Source of the DNA: Sulfuritalea sp.
Lineage (GTDB): Bacteria; Pseudomonadota; Gammaproteobacteria; Burkholderiales; Rhodocyclaceae
NCBI GenBank assembly: GCA_022842325.1
Contig: JALHPU010000016.1
Coordinates: forward strand, 32,647 to 96,646
Direction of reading: 5' to 3'
Length of the DNA stretch: 64,000 nucleotides
The position numbers and the translations under genes were made by a program. The notes below the pieces were generated by a model, which had not been told where the DNA came from, made no database searches, and saw nothing but the letters and a program-made list of their open reading frames with translations. Numbering within the stretch: the first letter of the stretch is position 1; each line of letters opens with the position of its first letter. Positions 9,298 through 17,489 of this stretch are shown one piece after another.

Positions 9298-11796
9298 ATG
9301 AATATCCTGAAATCAAAGGTATCCCGGCGCCGCTTCCTGCAGGCCACCGGAACGGCAGGTGCGGCGGGTGCGGTAGGTCTGGGCGCAAGCCAGCTGGACG
9401 GCTTCTCCACCCTGTCCAAGGCGCATGCGGCGGCCGAGCCGTCGTCGTCGGCCACAGTGGTCACCAAGAGCATCTGCGCCCAGTGCCCCGCGCGCTGCGG
9501 CATCGACGTCTACACCACCAACGGCAAGGTGCATGCGATCTACGGCAGCAACGATCACCCGATCGCCAACGGCAAGCTCTGCCCGAAGGGCCACCTCGGC
9601 ACCTACATGCTGTATGACGCAGACCGCTTCAAGGGTCCGATGAAGCGCACCAACCCGCAGAAGGGTCGCGACCAGGATCCGAAGTTCGCCCCGATCTCCT
9701 GGGACGAGGCCTACAAGATCGTCGCCGACCGCCTGAATGCCTTGCGCGACAAGGGCGAATCCCACCGCTTCGGCTTGTTCTTCGGCCGCGGCTGGGGCGC
9801 TTCCGACGTCGGCGTGAACATCGTTCCGATGGGCGAACTCTACGGCTCGCCCAATGTGCCGATCGGTCACTCCTCGATCTGCTCCGACGGTTCGGTGCTG
9901 GCCAAGCAATGCACCGACGGCAACGCCTCGTACAGTTCCTACGACTACGCCCACGCCAATGCGCTGTTCATGTTCGGCGCAAACTACCTCGAAGCGTTCC
10001 GTCCCTACAACAACAACATGCAGCAGTGGGGCTACATGCGCGGCGTCAAGACGCCGAAGACGCATGTCATCGCCGTCGACATCCACATGAACCAGACGCT
10101 GTCCGCTTCGGACCGCGCCATGATCATCAAGCCGGGCACCGACGGCGCGCTGGCGCTGGCCGTGGCCCACGTGATCCTGACCGAAGGCCTGTGGGAAAAA
10201 TCCTTCGTCGGCGATTTCAAGGACGGCGTAAACAAGTTCAAGGCCGGCGAAAAACTCGACGAAAAGGACTTCAATGAAAAGTGGGTCAAGGGCCTGATCC
10301 AGTGGTGGAACACCGAGCTCAAGGACCGCTCGCCGAAGTGGGCGGAAAGCATTACCACCCTCTCTGCAGAGTCGATCACCGCCGCGGCGCGTGAATTCGG
10401 TTCGACCCGTCCCGCCATCGCGCTGTTCGAGCGCGGTGCCCACAACCATTCCAACGGCGTGCTGAACGGCATGGCGATTCACTCCCTGAACGCCCTGGTT
10501 GGCTCGCTGTTCGCCGAGGGCGGTCTGGCCTATCAGATGGGCCCCGCCTACGGTCCGTCACCCGCCGACCCCAAGGATTTCAAGGACGACTACGCCAACA
10601 ACGGACCGTGGAAGAAGGCCAAGCGCATCGACCTCAAGGGCGACGAGTCCGGCTATCTGCTGGCCAAGAACATGATCCAGGAAGTGGGCAAGAACCACCT
10701 TTCCGGTGCCGCCGGCTACAAGCTCGACACCGCGCTGTTCTACATGACCAATCCGGTGTTCTCCACCGCCAACGCGGCCAAGGAATGGGAGGAGGCGGTG
10801 AAGAGCATGTTCGTCATCGACACCTCGCCCTTCCCCAGCGAGATCGCGATGATGGCCGACCTGATCCTGCCCGACAATACCTACCTCGAGCGCTTCCAGG
10901 ACGCGCCGACCTACCCCTTCCAGGGCTGGCCGCTGGCGCAGTTGCGCGTTCCCGCCGTCAAGCCGGTGTATGACACCAAGACCTTCGCCGACGTGCTGAT
11001 CCAGATCGGCAGCCGCATCAAGGGGCCGACGGGCGAGTACTACAAGAAACTGGTGAGCGCCGAAAACATCGTGCGCCACATGGCCAAGGGCTTCGAAGCC
11101 AATCCGGGCGACAACGGCGTCAAGGACTTCGATTCCTGGGCCAAGAAGGGCGTCTGGTACAAGAAGCCCTATCACTGGCGCCAGGTGCGCGGCGAGTTCT
11201 TCGAGTGGGACGGCAAGGGCTGGAACAAGCCGATGAAGGCCGACGAGGTCAAGGCCAAGCTGCTGAAGACCGACTCCGGCAAGTTCGAGTTCGTCTCCTC
11301 CTACATGGAACACAAGAAGGACTGGATCCTCAAGACCACCGGGCGTTCGCCGGAGAAGTACAACATGCCCCACTATGAGGAGCCGAAGTACACCGGCGGC
11401 GGCGACCTGCACTTCATCACGCCGAAGACCGCGATGCATGCCGAAGGCCGTACGGCGAATACTCCGCACGCGATTGCGCTGTTCCAGCCGACTGTCGGCG
11501 GCAAGACGCAGGCGGTGGCCGAGGTGCATCCGAGCGTGGCTGCGGCCAAGGGCTTCAAGAACGGCGACCGCATCAAGATCAAGTCGTCCGCCGGCGAAAT
11601 CTTCGCGATTGCCCGCGTCACCGAACTCACCCGACCCGATACGGTCGTGCTGCCCTTCGAGCACGGGCACTGGGCCTGGGGTCGCTGGGCCAAAGGCCGC
11701 GGTTCCAATCCCGATGAGATTCTGGTTCAGCAATCCGATCGCATTTCCGGCATGCAGAACTTCTACACCGGAAAAGTCACGGTCGAGCGCGCCTGA
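9298..11796 (+). CDS. arxA: Molybdopterin oxidoreductase catalytic subunit, ArxA-type arsenite oxidase
   Basis: This 832-residue DMSO-reductase-family protein has a Tat signal (SRRRFLQ, residues 9-15). It has a 4Fe-4S site C60-x2-C63-x3-C67-x27-C95, Cys195 in GHSSICSDG at the expected Mo-ligand position, and a C-terminal molydopterin-binding domain. The stretch GRGWG (163-167) matches the motif reported for ArxA, as distinct from ArrA arsenate reductases. Gene order B'-A-B-C-D with divergent X-S-R is that of known arx loci. In that family the enzyme oxidises arsenite to arsenate in the periplasm and passes electrons through ArxB/ArxC to quinone. Alternatives are a PsrA/PhsA/TtrA-type sulfur oxyanion enzyme, which the nearby sulfur-relay genes would favour. 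The enzyme class is certain and the substrate is probable. Confidence 0.75.
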   Translation: MNILKSKVSRRRFLQATGTAGAAGAVGLGASQLDGFSTLSKAHAAAEPSSSATVVTKSICAQCPARCGIDVYTTNGKVHAIYGSNDHPIANGKLCPKGHLGTYMLYDADRFKGPMKRTNPQKGRDQDPKFAPISWDEAYKIVADRLNALRDKGESHRFGLFFGRGWGASDVGVNIVPMGELYGSPNVPIGHSSICSDGSVLAKQCTDGNASYSSYDYAHANALFMFGANYLEAFRPYNNNMQQWGYMRGVKTPKTHVIAVDIHMNQTLSASDRAMIIKPGTDGALALAVAHVILTEGLWEKSFVGDFKDGVNKFKAGEKLDEKDFNEKWVKGLIQWWNTELKDRSPKWAESITTLSAESITAAAREFGSTRPAIALFERGAHNHSNGVLNGMAIHSLNALVGSLFAEGGLAYQMGPAYGPSPADPKDFKDDYANNGPWKKAKRIDLKGDESGYLLAKNMIQEVGKNHLSGAAGYKLDTALFYMTNPVFSTANAAKEWEEAVKSMFVIDTSPFPSEIAMMADLILPDNTYLERFQDAPTYPFQGWPLAQLRVPAVKPVYDTKTFADVLIQIGSRIKGPTGEYYKKLVSAENIVRHMAKGFEANPGDNGVKDFDSWAKKGVWYKKPYHWRQVRGEFFEWDGKGWNKPMKADEVKAKLLKTDSGKFEFVSSYMEHKKDWILKTTGRSPEKYNMPHYEEPKYTGGGDLHFITPKTAMHAEGRTANTPHAIALFQPTVGGKTQAVAEVHPSVAAAKGFKNGDRIKIKSSAGEIFAIARVTELTRPDTVVLPFEHGHWAWGRWAKGRGSNPDEILVQQSDRISGMQNFYTGKVTVERA

Positions 11797-11826
11797 CGCG
11801 CCCCTAACGAACGAGGAGAATGAGAA

Positions 11827-12570
11827 ATGGCTAAATGGGGAATGGTTATCGACCTGGACAAGTGCACCGGGTGCCAGGCATGCAGCACCGCCTGCCAGAT
11901 GGAAAACAACCGCCTGCCCGGCGAGAACTACCAGGACGTCCTGTATTACACCGAAGGCAAGCAGCCGACTCCCGTGCTGAAGTGGTTCCCGCGGCCCTGC
12001 ATGCAGTGCGAGGAGCCCTCGTGCATGCATGTCTGCCCGACCAAGGCGACCTACAAGACCGAGGATGGCGTGGTGCTGATCGACTGGAACAAGTGCATCG
12101 GCTGCAAGTACTGCATGATCGCCTGCCCGTACGGCGTGCGCTTCTACACCGACTCGAAGCCGCTGATCGAGCCGAACCTGAAGGAGGTATTCAAGGGCGA
12201 GGGCGACCTCTCCTGGAACCCGCCCTACAAGGGGCCGCAGCAGGACAACACCAAGGGCATCGGCATCCAGCCGCACGGCGTGGTCTCGAAGTGCACCTTC
12301 TGCTACCACAAGATCAGCAAGGCGCCCAAGGGCATCGCCGACTTGTCCAACGACGATGCGGCCAATCGCGAATACGTCCCGGCCTGCGTGCGCACCTGCG
12401 CGCCAACGGCACGTTTCTTCGGCGATCTGGACAACCCGAAATCCAATGTCAGCCGGATGATTTCCGACAAGAACGGCTCGCGCCTGCTGGAGCATACCGG
12501 CAACAAGCCCCAGGTCTATTACTTGAGCGGCGGCGTGGTTCCCGGTTTCAGCCGTCCCAAGCAATCCTGA
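11827..12570 (+). CDS. arxB: 4Fe-4S electron-transfer subunit (ArxB-type)
   Basis: This 247-residue DmsB/PsrB-type subunit is typically built with four 4Fe-4S clusters. Visible motifs are CTGCQACSTACQ, CMQCEEPSCMHVCP, CIGCKYCMIACP, and the late pair CTFCYHK...CVRTCAP. It has no signal peptide and would be exported with the Tat-bearing catalytic subunit. It starts 30 bases after arxA with GAGGAGAATGAGAA upstream. Its role is to relay electrons between the Mo subunit and the membrane NrfD subunit. Confidence 0.85.
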   Translation: MAKWGMVIDLDKCTGCQACSTACQMENNRLPGENYQDVLYYTEGKQPTPVLKWFPRPCMQCEEPSCMHVCPTKATYKTEDGVVLIDWNKCIGCKYCMIACPYGVRFYTDSKPLIEPNLKEVFKGEGDLSWNPPYKGPQQDNTKGIGIQPHGVVSKCTFCYHKISKAPKGIADLSNDDAANREYVPACVRTCAPTARFFGDLDNPKSNVSRMISDKNGSRLLEHTGNKPQVYYLSGGVVPGFSRPKQS

Positions 12571-12593
12571 CCTGACGCAAAGGAGATATAGAC

Positions 12594-13757
12594 ATGAGTA
12601 TCAATTCTCAAGCCATGGAAAGCCCGTTGAGCGTATCGCGCATATCCAATCTGCGGCTCGTCGTCGGAGTCGTCGGCCTGGTGCTCGGCATGGTCGCCGC
12701 AATGGCGCTGCTCAGCGGCGGTCACGCCACGTTCAACACCAGCAGCACGCTGGTGTGGGGTCTGCCGGTATCGAGCTACGTGTTCTTCGTTCTGACCTCG
12801 ACCGGCCTCACCTTCGTCGCCTCGCTGGCGATGGTGTTCGGCATGAAGGACTTCTATCCGATCGCGAAACGCTGCGTCTGGGGAGCCCTGATCACGCTGA
12901 TCATCGGCTTCATTTCGCTGGGGCTGGAAATCGGCAATCCGCTGCGCATGCTTTGGGCGATCCCGACCAACATGGCGGTGACTTCGCCGCTGTGGTGGAT
13001 GGGACTGTTCTACCTCGCCTACATGGTGCTGCTGATCGGCAAGTTCCTGCTGATCAACAAGGGTGACTGGGACAGTTCGCAAAGCCGCATGATCGGTGTC
13101 GCCTCGCTGATCGCCGTGATCATCGCCCACGCCACGCTGGGTTCGGTGTTCGGCATGATGGGCATGCGTCCGTTCTGGTATGGCCCGATGGTGCCGGTGT
13201 ACTTCCTGATCACGGCCTTCCTCTCCGGCCTGGCCTTCATCATGCTCTTCATCAATCTGGACTACGGCGTGGATCAGGCCAACATGTCGGACGGAGCGCG
13301 CAAGGCGATGAGCCAGCATGTGCCGACCATCTTCGCCATCGTGCTCGGCCTGGTGATCGTGTTCACCATCGCCAAGACGGCGACCGGACTGTGGACCAAC
13401 ATGACGGAAGTCAAGGTCCCGACCGTCCATCAGGTCTCCTCGCTGCTGTTCAACTTCGAGCTGTGGATCGGCATGGTGCTGCCCTTCTTCCTGATGCTGA
13501 GCGCCAAGCGCAGCGATGCCATGGTGCAGGTCATCGCCGGCGGCCTGGTCATCGTCGCCCTGTTCATCGGTCGCTATGAGTATGTGGTCGGCGGCCAGCT
13601 GGTGCCCCTGTTCAAGGGCTCCTGGGAGCAGGACCTGATTGCCTACACACCCTCGATGACTGAAATCGGCATCGTGGTGCTGGCGGTTTCCATCGGCATC
13701 CTGCTGTACGCCTTCGGCGACAAGAAGCTGAGCCTGTCGGCCACGCCGAACCAGTAA
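12594..13757 (+). CDS. arxC: NrfD/PsrC-type membrane subunit (ArxC-type)
   Basis: This 387-residue integral membrane protein has about nine or ten hydrophobic segments, for example LRLVVGVVGLVLGMVAAMAL, ALITLIIGFISLGLEIG and FAIVLGLVIVFTIAK. NrfD-family subunits exchange electrons with the quinone pool without haem. It starts 23 bases after arxB with AAAGGAGATATAG upstream. In an arx complex it would pass electrons from arsenite oxidation to quinone. Confidence 0.85.
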   Translation: MSINSQAMESPLSVSRISNLRLVVGVVGLVLGMVAAMALLSGGHATFNTSSTLVWGLPVSSYVFFVLTSTGLTFVASLAMVFGMKDFYPIAKRCVWGALITLIIGFISLGLEIGNPLRMLWAIPTNMAVTSPLWWMGLFYLAYMVLLIGKFLLINKGDWDSSQSRMIGVASLIAVIIAHATLGSVFGMMGMRPFWYGPMVPVYFLITAFLSGLAFIMLFINLDYGVDQANMSDGARKAMSQHVPTIFAIVLGLVIVFTIAKTATGLWTNMTEVKVPTVHQVSSLLFNFELWIGMVLPFFLMLSAKRSDAMVQVIAGGLVIVALFIGRYEYVVGGQLVPLFKGSWEQDLIAYTPSMTEIGIVVLAVSIGILLYAFGDKKLSLSATPNQ

Positions 13758-13788
13758 GTCACGTTTGCTGCCTGGAGAGACAGCGTGT

Positions 13789-13815
13789 CGGCGGGGCCTG
13801 GCCCCGCCGATTTTT
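13789..13815 (+). terminator. Intrinsic terminator between arxC and arxD
   Basis: CGGCGGGG at 13789-13796 pairs with CCCCGCCG at 13802-13809 around a 5-base loop, followed by ATTTTTC. It sits 18 bases before the arxD start and would lower expression of the chaperone relative to the enzyme subunits. Confidence 0.7.
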
Positions 13816-13832
13816 CTCATAAGAGGATCACA

Positions 13833-14702
13833 ATGACCGACATGAGCGATTCCCTGATGCCAACGCTGTTGCATGAGCGCGCCGATTTCTACCTGATGCT
13901 GGCGCAGGCCTTTCTGGCGCCGATGGAGCCGGTGCATTACGCGGCCATGACCGACATGCTGGCCGACGATCTGGCCGAGATCGACGCTTCCCTGGAATAC
14001 GGCATCGGGGCCCAGATCGATGCGCTGCGCGCAGCCATGTCCAGGCTGTCGTCGCATGAGGAATTGCTTGTGGAATACAGCCAGATGTTCCTGCAGCCGC
14101 CGCGCGAGGCAGTGCTGAATGTCTGCTTCCCGCTGGATGGCGCCATGATGGGCGGCACGGTCACGGAGATCGAGGACTTCTACCGCCATTACGGCGTCGA
14201 GCGCGGCGATCATTTCAAGGATCTGCCGGACCATGTCTCGGTGCAGCTGGAATTCATCTCTTATCTTTACGGCCGGGCGGCCGCAGGCATCGGCGAAGGT
14301 GAGCCGGACGGCGAGGCAGAGAAGGCCGCCGGGCATTTCCTGCACCAGTTCGTCAGTCGCTGGCTTCCCCATCTCGAACTCGGCATCGAAAAGGCCGGGC
14401 GCAAGCTCACGCTCAAAGCCAATCCCTGGCTGCCGCTGGTGCGGGTTCTTTCGCTCGCCACGGCGCGCGACGCCGCAGCCAATCCGGACTGGGTCAAGCC
14501 GCAGAAGCGCGTCGATGCGGCAATGGAGAAGGCGCGCCAGGACTACGCCAGCAAGGGAATCACGGCCGAGGCCATGGCCGAGATCGAGCGCAAGTTGCGC
14601 GAAAAGGGGCTCAGTACCGATCATCTGCAAGTGGCTCCGGCTCAGCGCAATGCAGCTTTGGGCCTGAGCGCCAAGCAGCCACCCGATACGCGGCGCAAGT
14701 AG
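13833..14702 (+). CDS. arxD: TorD/DmsD-type molybdoenzyme maturation chaperone (ArxD-type)
   Basis: This 289-residue cytoplasmic all-helical protein of the TorD family has ERADFYLMLAQAFLAP at the N-terminus, the conserved region EDFYRHYGVERGDHFKDLPDHVSVQLEF across residues 112-139 (written here only as its start YRHYGV and end LPDHVS), and a long helical C-terminus. Such chaperones guide cofactor insertion and Tat export of the partner Mo subunit, here ArxA. The ATG at 13833 follows AAGAGGATCACA, while the upstream in-frame GTG at 13785 would overlap the terminator and is not used. It is the last gene of the operon. Confidence 0.8.
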   Translation: MTDMSDSLMPTLLHERADFYLMLAQAFLAPMEPVHYAAMTDMLADDLAEIDASLEYGIGAQIDALRAAMSRLSSHEELLVEYSQMFLQPPREAVLNVCFPLDGAMMGGTVTEIEDFYRHYGVERGDHFKDLPDHVSVQLEFISYLYGRAAAGIGEGEPDGEAEKAAGHFLHQFVSRWLPHLELGIEKAGRKLTLKANPWLPLVRVLSLATARDAAANPDWVKPQKRVDAAMEKARQDYASKGITAEAMAEIERKLREKGLSTDHLQVAPAQRNAALGLSAKQPPDTRRK

Positions 14703-14727
14703 CAAGCCGGCGGGACACGGCGTCGGG

Positions 14728-15273
14728 ATGTGGCCGGGAAGACGGTTCATGTTTATGTGCCTGCTGATCTGCCTGACGCCGCGATCCGGTCTGGCCGACA
14801 TCGATCCGGCGGAGTACGAGCTGAAGACGTCGGTGCGTTCGGAAGAGCAACGCAAGCAACTGCAAGCCGAGTTCGCGCGCGAGCAGCAGCAGGAAGCGGA
14901 AAGGCAGCGGCAGGAAGACGAGCGCGAAGCACGCCGCCAGGCGGCTGCAAAGGCCGCCTGGGAGACGCTGCCCTATCCGCTGCGACTGACGCGGACGCGC
15001 TGCACGGCATGCCACGCTGCGGACAATTACGCGAATCAAAGGCACAACCGCATCGGCTGGGAACTGGTGATCCTGCGCATGCAGCATTTCAACGAGGCGC
15101 AACTGGGTGCCGGGGAGCGCGGCATGATCGCCGCTCACCTGGCGGAGGCCTATCCTGCAACCGGAAGCGCTGCCCTGATCGAGGCGCTGCAGCAGCTTGT
15201 CGTGGCCCTGGTGCCGTTCTGGTTCTGGCTGGTCTGGAAGATTCTGCGGTCGCGCCATGGCAGCCGGGCGTGA
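14728..15273 (+). CDS. Membrane-anchored monohaem cytochrome c with coiled-coil segment
   Basis: This 181-residue protein has a signal peptide (FMFMCLLICLTPRSGLA). A highly charged helical stretch rich in Glu, Gln and Arg (residues about 37-78) looks like a coiled coil. A single CTACH site lies near residues 93-97, and a C-terminal hydrophobic helix (VVALVPFWFWLVWKIL) probably anchors it in the membrane. It follows arxD by 25 bases and may accept or donate electrons in the same system. The coiled coil before the haem domain is unusual. The haem site is certain and the partner is unknown. Confidence 0.7.
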   Translation: MWPGRRFMFMCLLICLTPRSGLADIDPAEYELKTSVRSEEQRKQLQAEFAREQQQEAERQRQEDEREARRQAAAKAAWETLPYPLRLTRTRCTACHAADNYANQRHNRIGWELVILRMQHFNEAQLGAGERGMIAAHLAEAYPATGSAALIEALQQLVVALVPFWFWLVWKILRSRHGSRA

Positions 15274-15307
15274 GAATATAGTGCGGGATGGAGAAAGGAA
15301 TGCAGCG

Positions 15308-15754
15308 ATGAGCACCCCGATCATGGACGGCAGCCGTGTGACCTTGCACTGCCGCGTCTTCGACGCGGCGGGCGCGCTGCTCGACGATGGCAGCAAGCCG
15401 CTGGTCTTCGTTTGCGGCCGGCAACAACTGATCGCCGGTGTCGAAGCCAGGCTGAAGGGCAGGGAGCCTGGCTATCGCGGACAAATCGAACTGACCCCCG
15501 AGGACGCCTACGGTCCCCATCGTCCGGAACTGGTGTTCGAAGCGGTGCGCGAGAACCTGCCGCCCGAGCTCGACCTGCAGCCCGGCATGCAACTGAGTCC
15601 CGGCGGCAGCGAAGGAAGATTCAAGCTGAATGTGGTCGCCCTGACCGAGCGTGGCGCCATGCTCGACGGCAACCATCCCCTTGCCGGCAAGCACCTGATT
15701 TTCGATGTCGAGGTGATCGCGGTCGAGCCGGCAGCAGGAGCGGCGAATGCCTAG
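15308..15754 (+). CDS. FKBP/SlyD-type peptidyl-prolyl isomerase
   Basis: This 148-residue protein of the SlyD-like FKBP class has GSRVTLHCRVFDAAGALLDDG, LIAGVEARLKG, the insert-in-flap region PEDAYGPHRPELV and the diagnostic LDGNHPLAGKHLIFDVEV near the end. It lacks the His-rich metal tail of E. coli SlyD. The ATG at 15308 begins the FKBP domain, and an upstream extension has no good start. It may help fold cytochromes or the molybdoenzyme encoded beside it. The next gene overlaps its end by 8 bases. Confidence 0.8.
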   Translation: MSTPIMDGSRVTLHCRVFDAAGALLDDGSKPLVFVCGRQQLIAGVEARLKGREPGYRGQIELTPEDAYGPHRPELVFEAVRENLPPELDLQPGMQLSPGGSEGRFKLNVVALTERGAMLDGNHPLAGKHLIFDVEVIAVEPAAGAANA

Positions 15755-15998
15755 GCGCGTGCTGGCGATGGCGCTGCTGCTTGTCGGCGCACCGGCGGTC
15801 GCCGCCGAGACTGCGCCGACGCCGGTGGTGCGGCCGGCGAAGGAAACGCAGCCGGAGCCGAAATCGACTGCCGCATCGGAGCGAAAGGCCGCGCAACGCA
15901 AGGCCGGCGAGGCGCCGAAGAACTCCCGCGGTACATCGAAGCCGCCTCTGCCCCTGCTCGATGACAGGACTCTCGGGCTGGGCTGCGCTCAGGGCTGA
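15747..15998 (+). CDS. Small secreted Pro/Lys-rich protein, unknown
   Basis: This 83-residue protein has a clear signal peptide (RRVLAMALLLVGAPAVAA-ET) followed by a low-complexity charged stretch rich in Pro, Lys, Glu and Ala, and ends LGLGCAQG. The start overlaps the FKBP gene and is preceded by GCAGGAGCGG. No domain is recognised. It may be a small periplasmic linker protein. Confidence 0.5.
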   Translation: MPRRVLAMALLLVGAPAVAAETAPTPVVRPAKETQPEPKSTAASERKAAQRKAGEAPKNSRGTSKPPLPLLDDRTLGLGCAQG

Positions 15999-16017
15999 AC
16001 CTTCCGGTTCGGCCGCC

Positions 16018-16042
16018 GTGCTGCCGGCGCCGACTCCTGCAA
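16018..16042. repeat. Short dispersed element, copy 2
   Basis: GTGCTGCCGGCGCCGACTCC plus TGC is almost identical to the copy at 3940. It lies in the intergenic space after the small secreted protein gene. Confidence 0.6.
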
Positions 16043-16067
16043 AGCACCGGCATGGCCGATACCTGAC

Positions 16068-16097
16068 TTGACAGTAGGGCTCCACGAGGGCTAAATC
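16068..16097 (+). promoter_or_regulatory. Possible sigma-70 promoter for the methyltransferase gene
   Basis: A perfect -35 TTGACA (16068-16073) is followed after 18 bases by TAAATC, a poor -10. It lies 51 bases before the methyltransferase ATG. The weak -10 makes this only a candidate. Confidence 0.35.
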
Positions 16098-16147
16098 CCA
16101 GCGTCCAACCAATAAGAATCACCCCCCCACCGCAGGAGAAATCAAGC

Positions 16148-16909
16148 ATGGCACCACCCCCGCTCGCCTCGCGCGAGGCAGTACGCGAAGAACGCTTCAA
16201 CGATGTCTGGACCAATGAACTCAACGACGCGTTTGCCGACATCGCGCGCTATTACGACCGTGCCAACGAAATTGCGGCGCTCGGTCTCTGGAGCACTTTC
16301 CTCAAGCGCTTCATGCAGACCGTGGACATCAAGCCGCAGCAGAAGGTGCTCGACGTCTGCGCCGGCACCAACGCCATCGGCGTCGCATTACTCAAGCGCG
16401 AACCGACGCTGGACGTGCATGCCATGGACCGCAGCGCCGAGATGCAGACTGTGGGCGCGCAGAACGCCGCCGCCCTGGGCTTCCAGATCAAGAGCACGAT
16501 CGGCGACGTGCATGTGCTGCCGTTTCCGGACAACCATTTCGACGTCGTCACGCTGCAGTTCGCCTCGCGCCACCTGCGCGTGCGCGACGTGTTCACCGAG
16601 ATTCTGCGCGTGCTCAAGCCCGGCGGCCACTTCCATCATTCCGACATGCTGCGTCCGCGCAACGTGATCGTGAAGAACCTGTATTTCACCTATCTCAAGG
16701 CCTGCCTGAATTTCACCAGCCTGATCGTCGGCAGCAGTCCTGCGGCGACCAAGTTCAAGCAGTATTTCATCGATGCGCTGGACCTGTTCTATACCGCCGA
16801 GGAACTGTCGATCGTGCTGCGCGAGCTGGGCTACGTCGAGGTCAGCGTGGACACGGTATTCCACGGCATGATCGGTTTCCATCGTGCGGTCAAGCCCGCA
16901 AAGGCCTGA
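16148..16909 (+). CDS. UbiE/MenG-like class I methyltransferase
   Basis: This 253-residue SAM-dependent methyltransferase has motif I VLDVCAGTNAIGVAL, ALDVHAMDRSAEM as the acidic-loop strand (seen as DVHAMDRSAEM) and post-motif FDVVTLQFASRHLRVR. The last resembles the UbiE/MenG quinone methylase signature. The start is fixed by GCAGGAGAAATC upstream. UbiE acts on ubiquinone and menaquinone rings. A copy placed in a respiratory island could tune the quinone used by Arx and CbcL-type enzymes, but whether it is the housekeeping ubiE or a paralogue cannot be told here. Confidence 0.65.
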   Translation: MAPPPLASREAVREERFNDVWTNELNDAFADIARYYDRANEIAALGLWSTFLKRFMQTVDIKPQQKVLDVCAGTNAIGVALLKREPTLDVHAMDRSAEMQTVGAQNAAALGFQIKSTIGDVHVLPFPDNHFDVVTLQFASRHLRVRDVFTEILRVLKPGGHFHHSDMLRPRNVIVKNLYFTYLKACLNFTSLIVGSSPAATKFKQYFIDALDLFYTAEELSIVLRELGYVEVSVDTVFHGMIGFHRAVKPAKA

Positions 16910-16951
16910 AGCCGACGTTTTTTGTCCTGGATGGTATTCTTTCCACCTGCA

Positions 16952-16965
16952 TTGATGTTAATCAA
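16952..16965. promoter_or_regulatory. Perfect FNR/ANR box
   Basis: TTGAT-GTTA-ATCAA matches the FNR consensus at all ten specified bases. Its centre is 76 bases before the start codon of the cytochrome at 17035, so a class II promoter would start near 17000. It suggests that this cytochrome, and possibly the CbcL-like gene after it, is induced without oxygen. Confidence 0.75.
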
Positions 16966-17034
16966 GCGCGGGAATCGTTTTTGCAGCAAGCTCCGCGCCC
17001 AGAAGTTCTCCCAAACATTTACCGGAGCGTTCTC

Positions 17035-17379
17035 ATGAAAACCAAGACCACCCTGTTGCTTACCGGAACACTGTTCTTCGCCTTGGCTGGCCTGGCCCCC
17101 GTCCATGCCGCCGTTGATGCCGACGCCGCTCAAAAACTGGCGAAGAAGAACGACTGCTTCAAGTGTCATGCCATCGACAAGACCAAGAAGGGTCCTTCCT
17201 ACAAGAAGATATCCGCCAAGTTCAAGGAAAAGAAACTCGGTGAGAAGGATGCCATCAAGCAAATGACCATGGGCTACAAGGTCAAGCTCGAGGACGGCAC
17301 CGAGGAAGAGCACAAGATCATCGAAACCAAGGATCCGAAAGAGTTGAGCAACCTTGCCCAATGGATCCTGTCGCACTGA
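17035..17379 (+). CDS. Small periplasmic cytochrome c (paralogue A)
   Basis: This 114-residue protein has a signal peptide (LLLTGTLFFALAGLAPVHA) and a class I-like monohaem domain with NDCFKCHAIDKTKKGP. Its close paralogue at 19649 flanks the CbcL-like gene on the other side. Candidate distal ligands are Met in QMTMGYKV or the His in EEEHKII, which both paralogues conserve. It is a likely periplasmic shuttle between the membrane quinol enzyme and the decaheme cytochrome. A perfect FNR box is upstream and a strong terminator directly downstream. Confidence 0.85.
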   Translation: MKTKTTLLLTGTLFFALAGLAPVHAAVDADAAQKLAKKNDCFKCHAIDKTKKGPSYKKISAKFKEKKLGEKDAIKQMTMGYKVKLEDGTEEEHKIIETKDPKELSNLAQWILSH

Positions 17380-17390
17380 TCTGACACCAC

Positions 17391-17425
17391 CCGCCGGGGC
17401 CTGTTCATCAGGCCCCGGCGGCGTT
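17391..17425 (+). terminator. Strong intrinsic terminator after the cytochrome c gene
   Basis: A 13-bp stem (CCGCCGGGGCCTG at 17391-17403 with CAGGCCCCGGCGG at 17409-17421) and a 5-base loop are followed by CGTTTT. It separates the abundant small cytochrome from the CbcL-like gene 65 bases later. Confidence 0.8.
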
Positions 17426-17489
17426 TTCCGGTGCAGTCGTTTGCGGGTGAGCCGGATAGAAGAATAACGAGTAGCGGGGAATGTGAATC

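Noticed and set aside
10558..12564. Open minus-strand frame of 668 codons across arxA and arxB
   Set aside because: It is antisense to two genes with clear cofactor motifs. Long antisense frames are common at this GC content.
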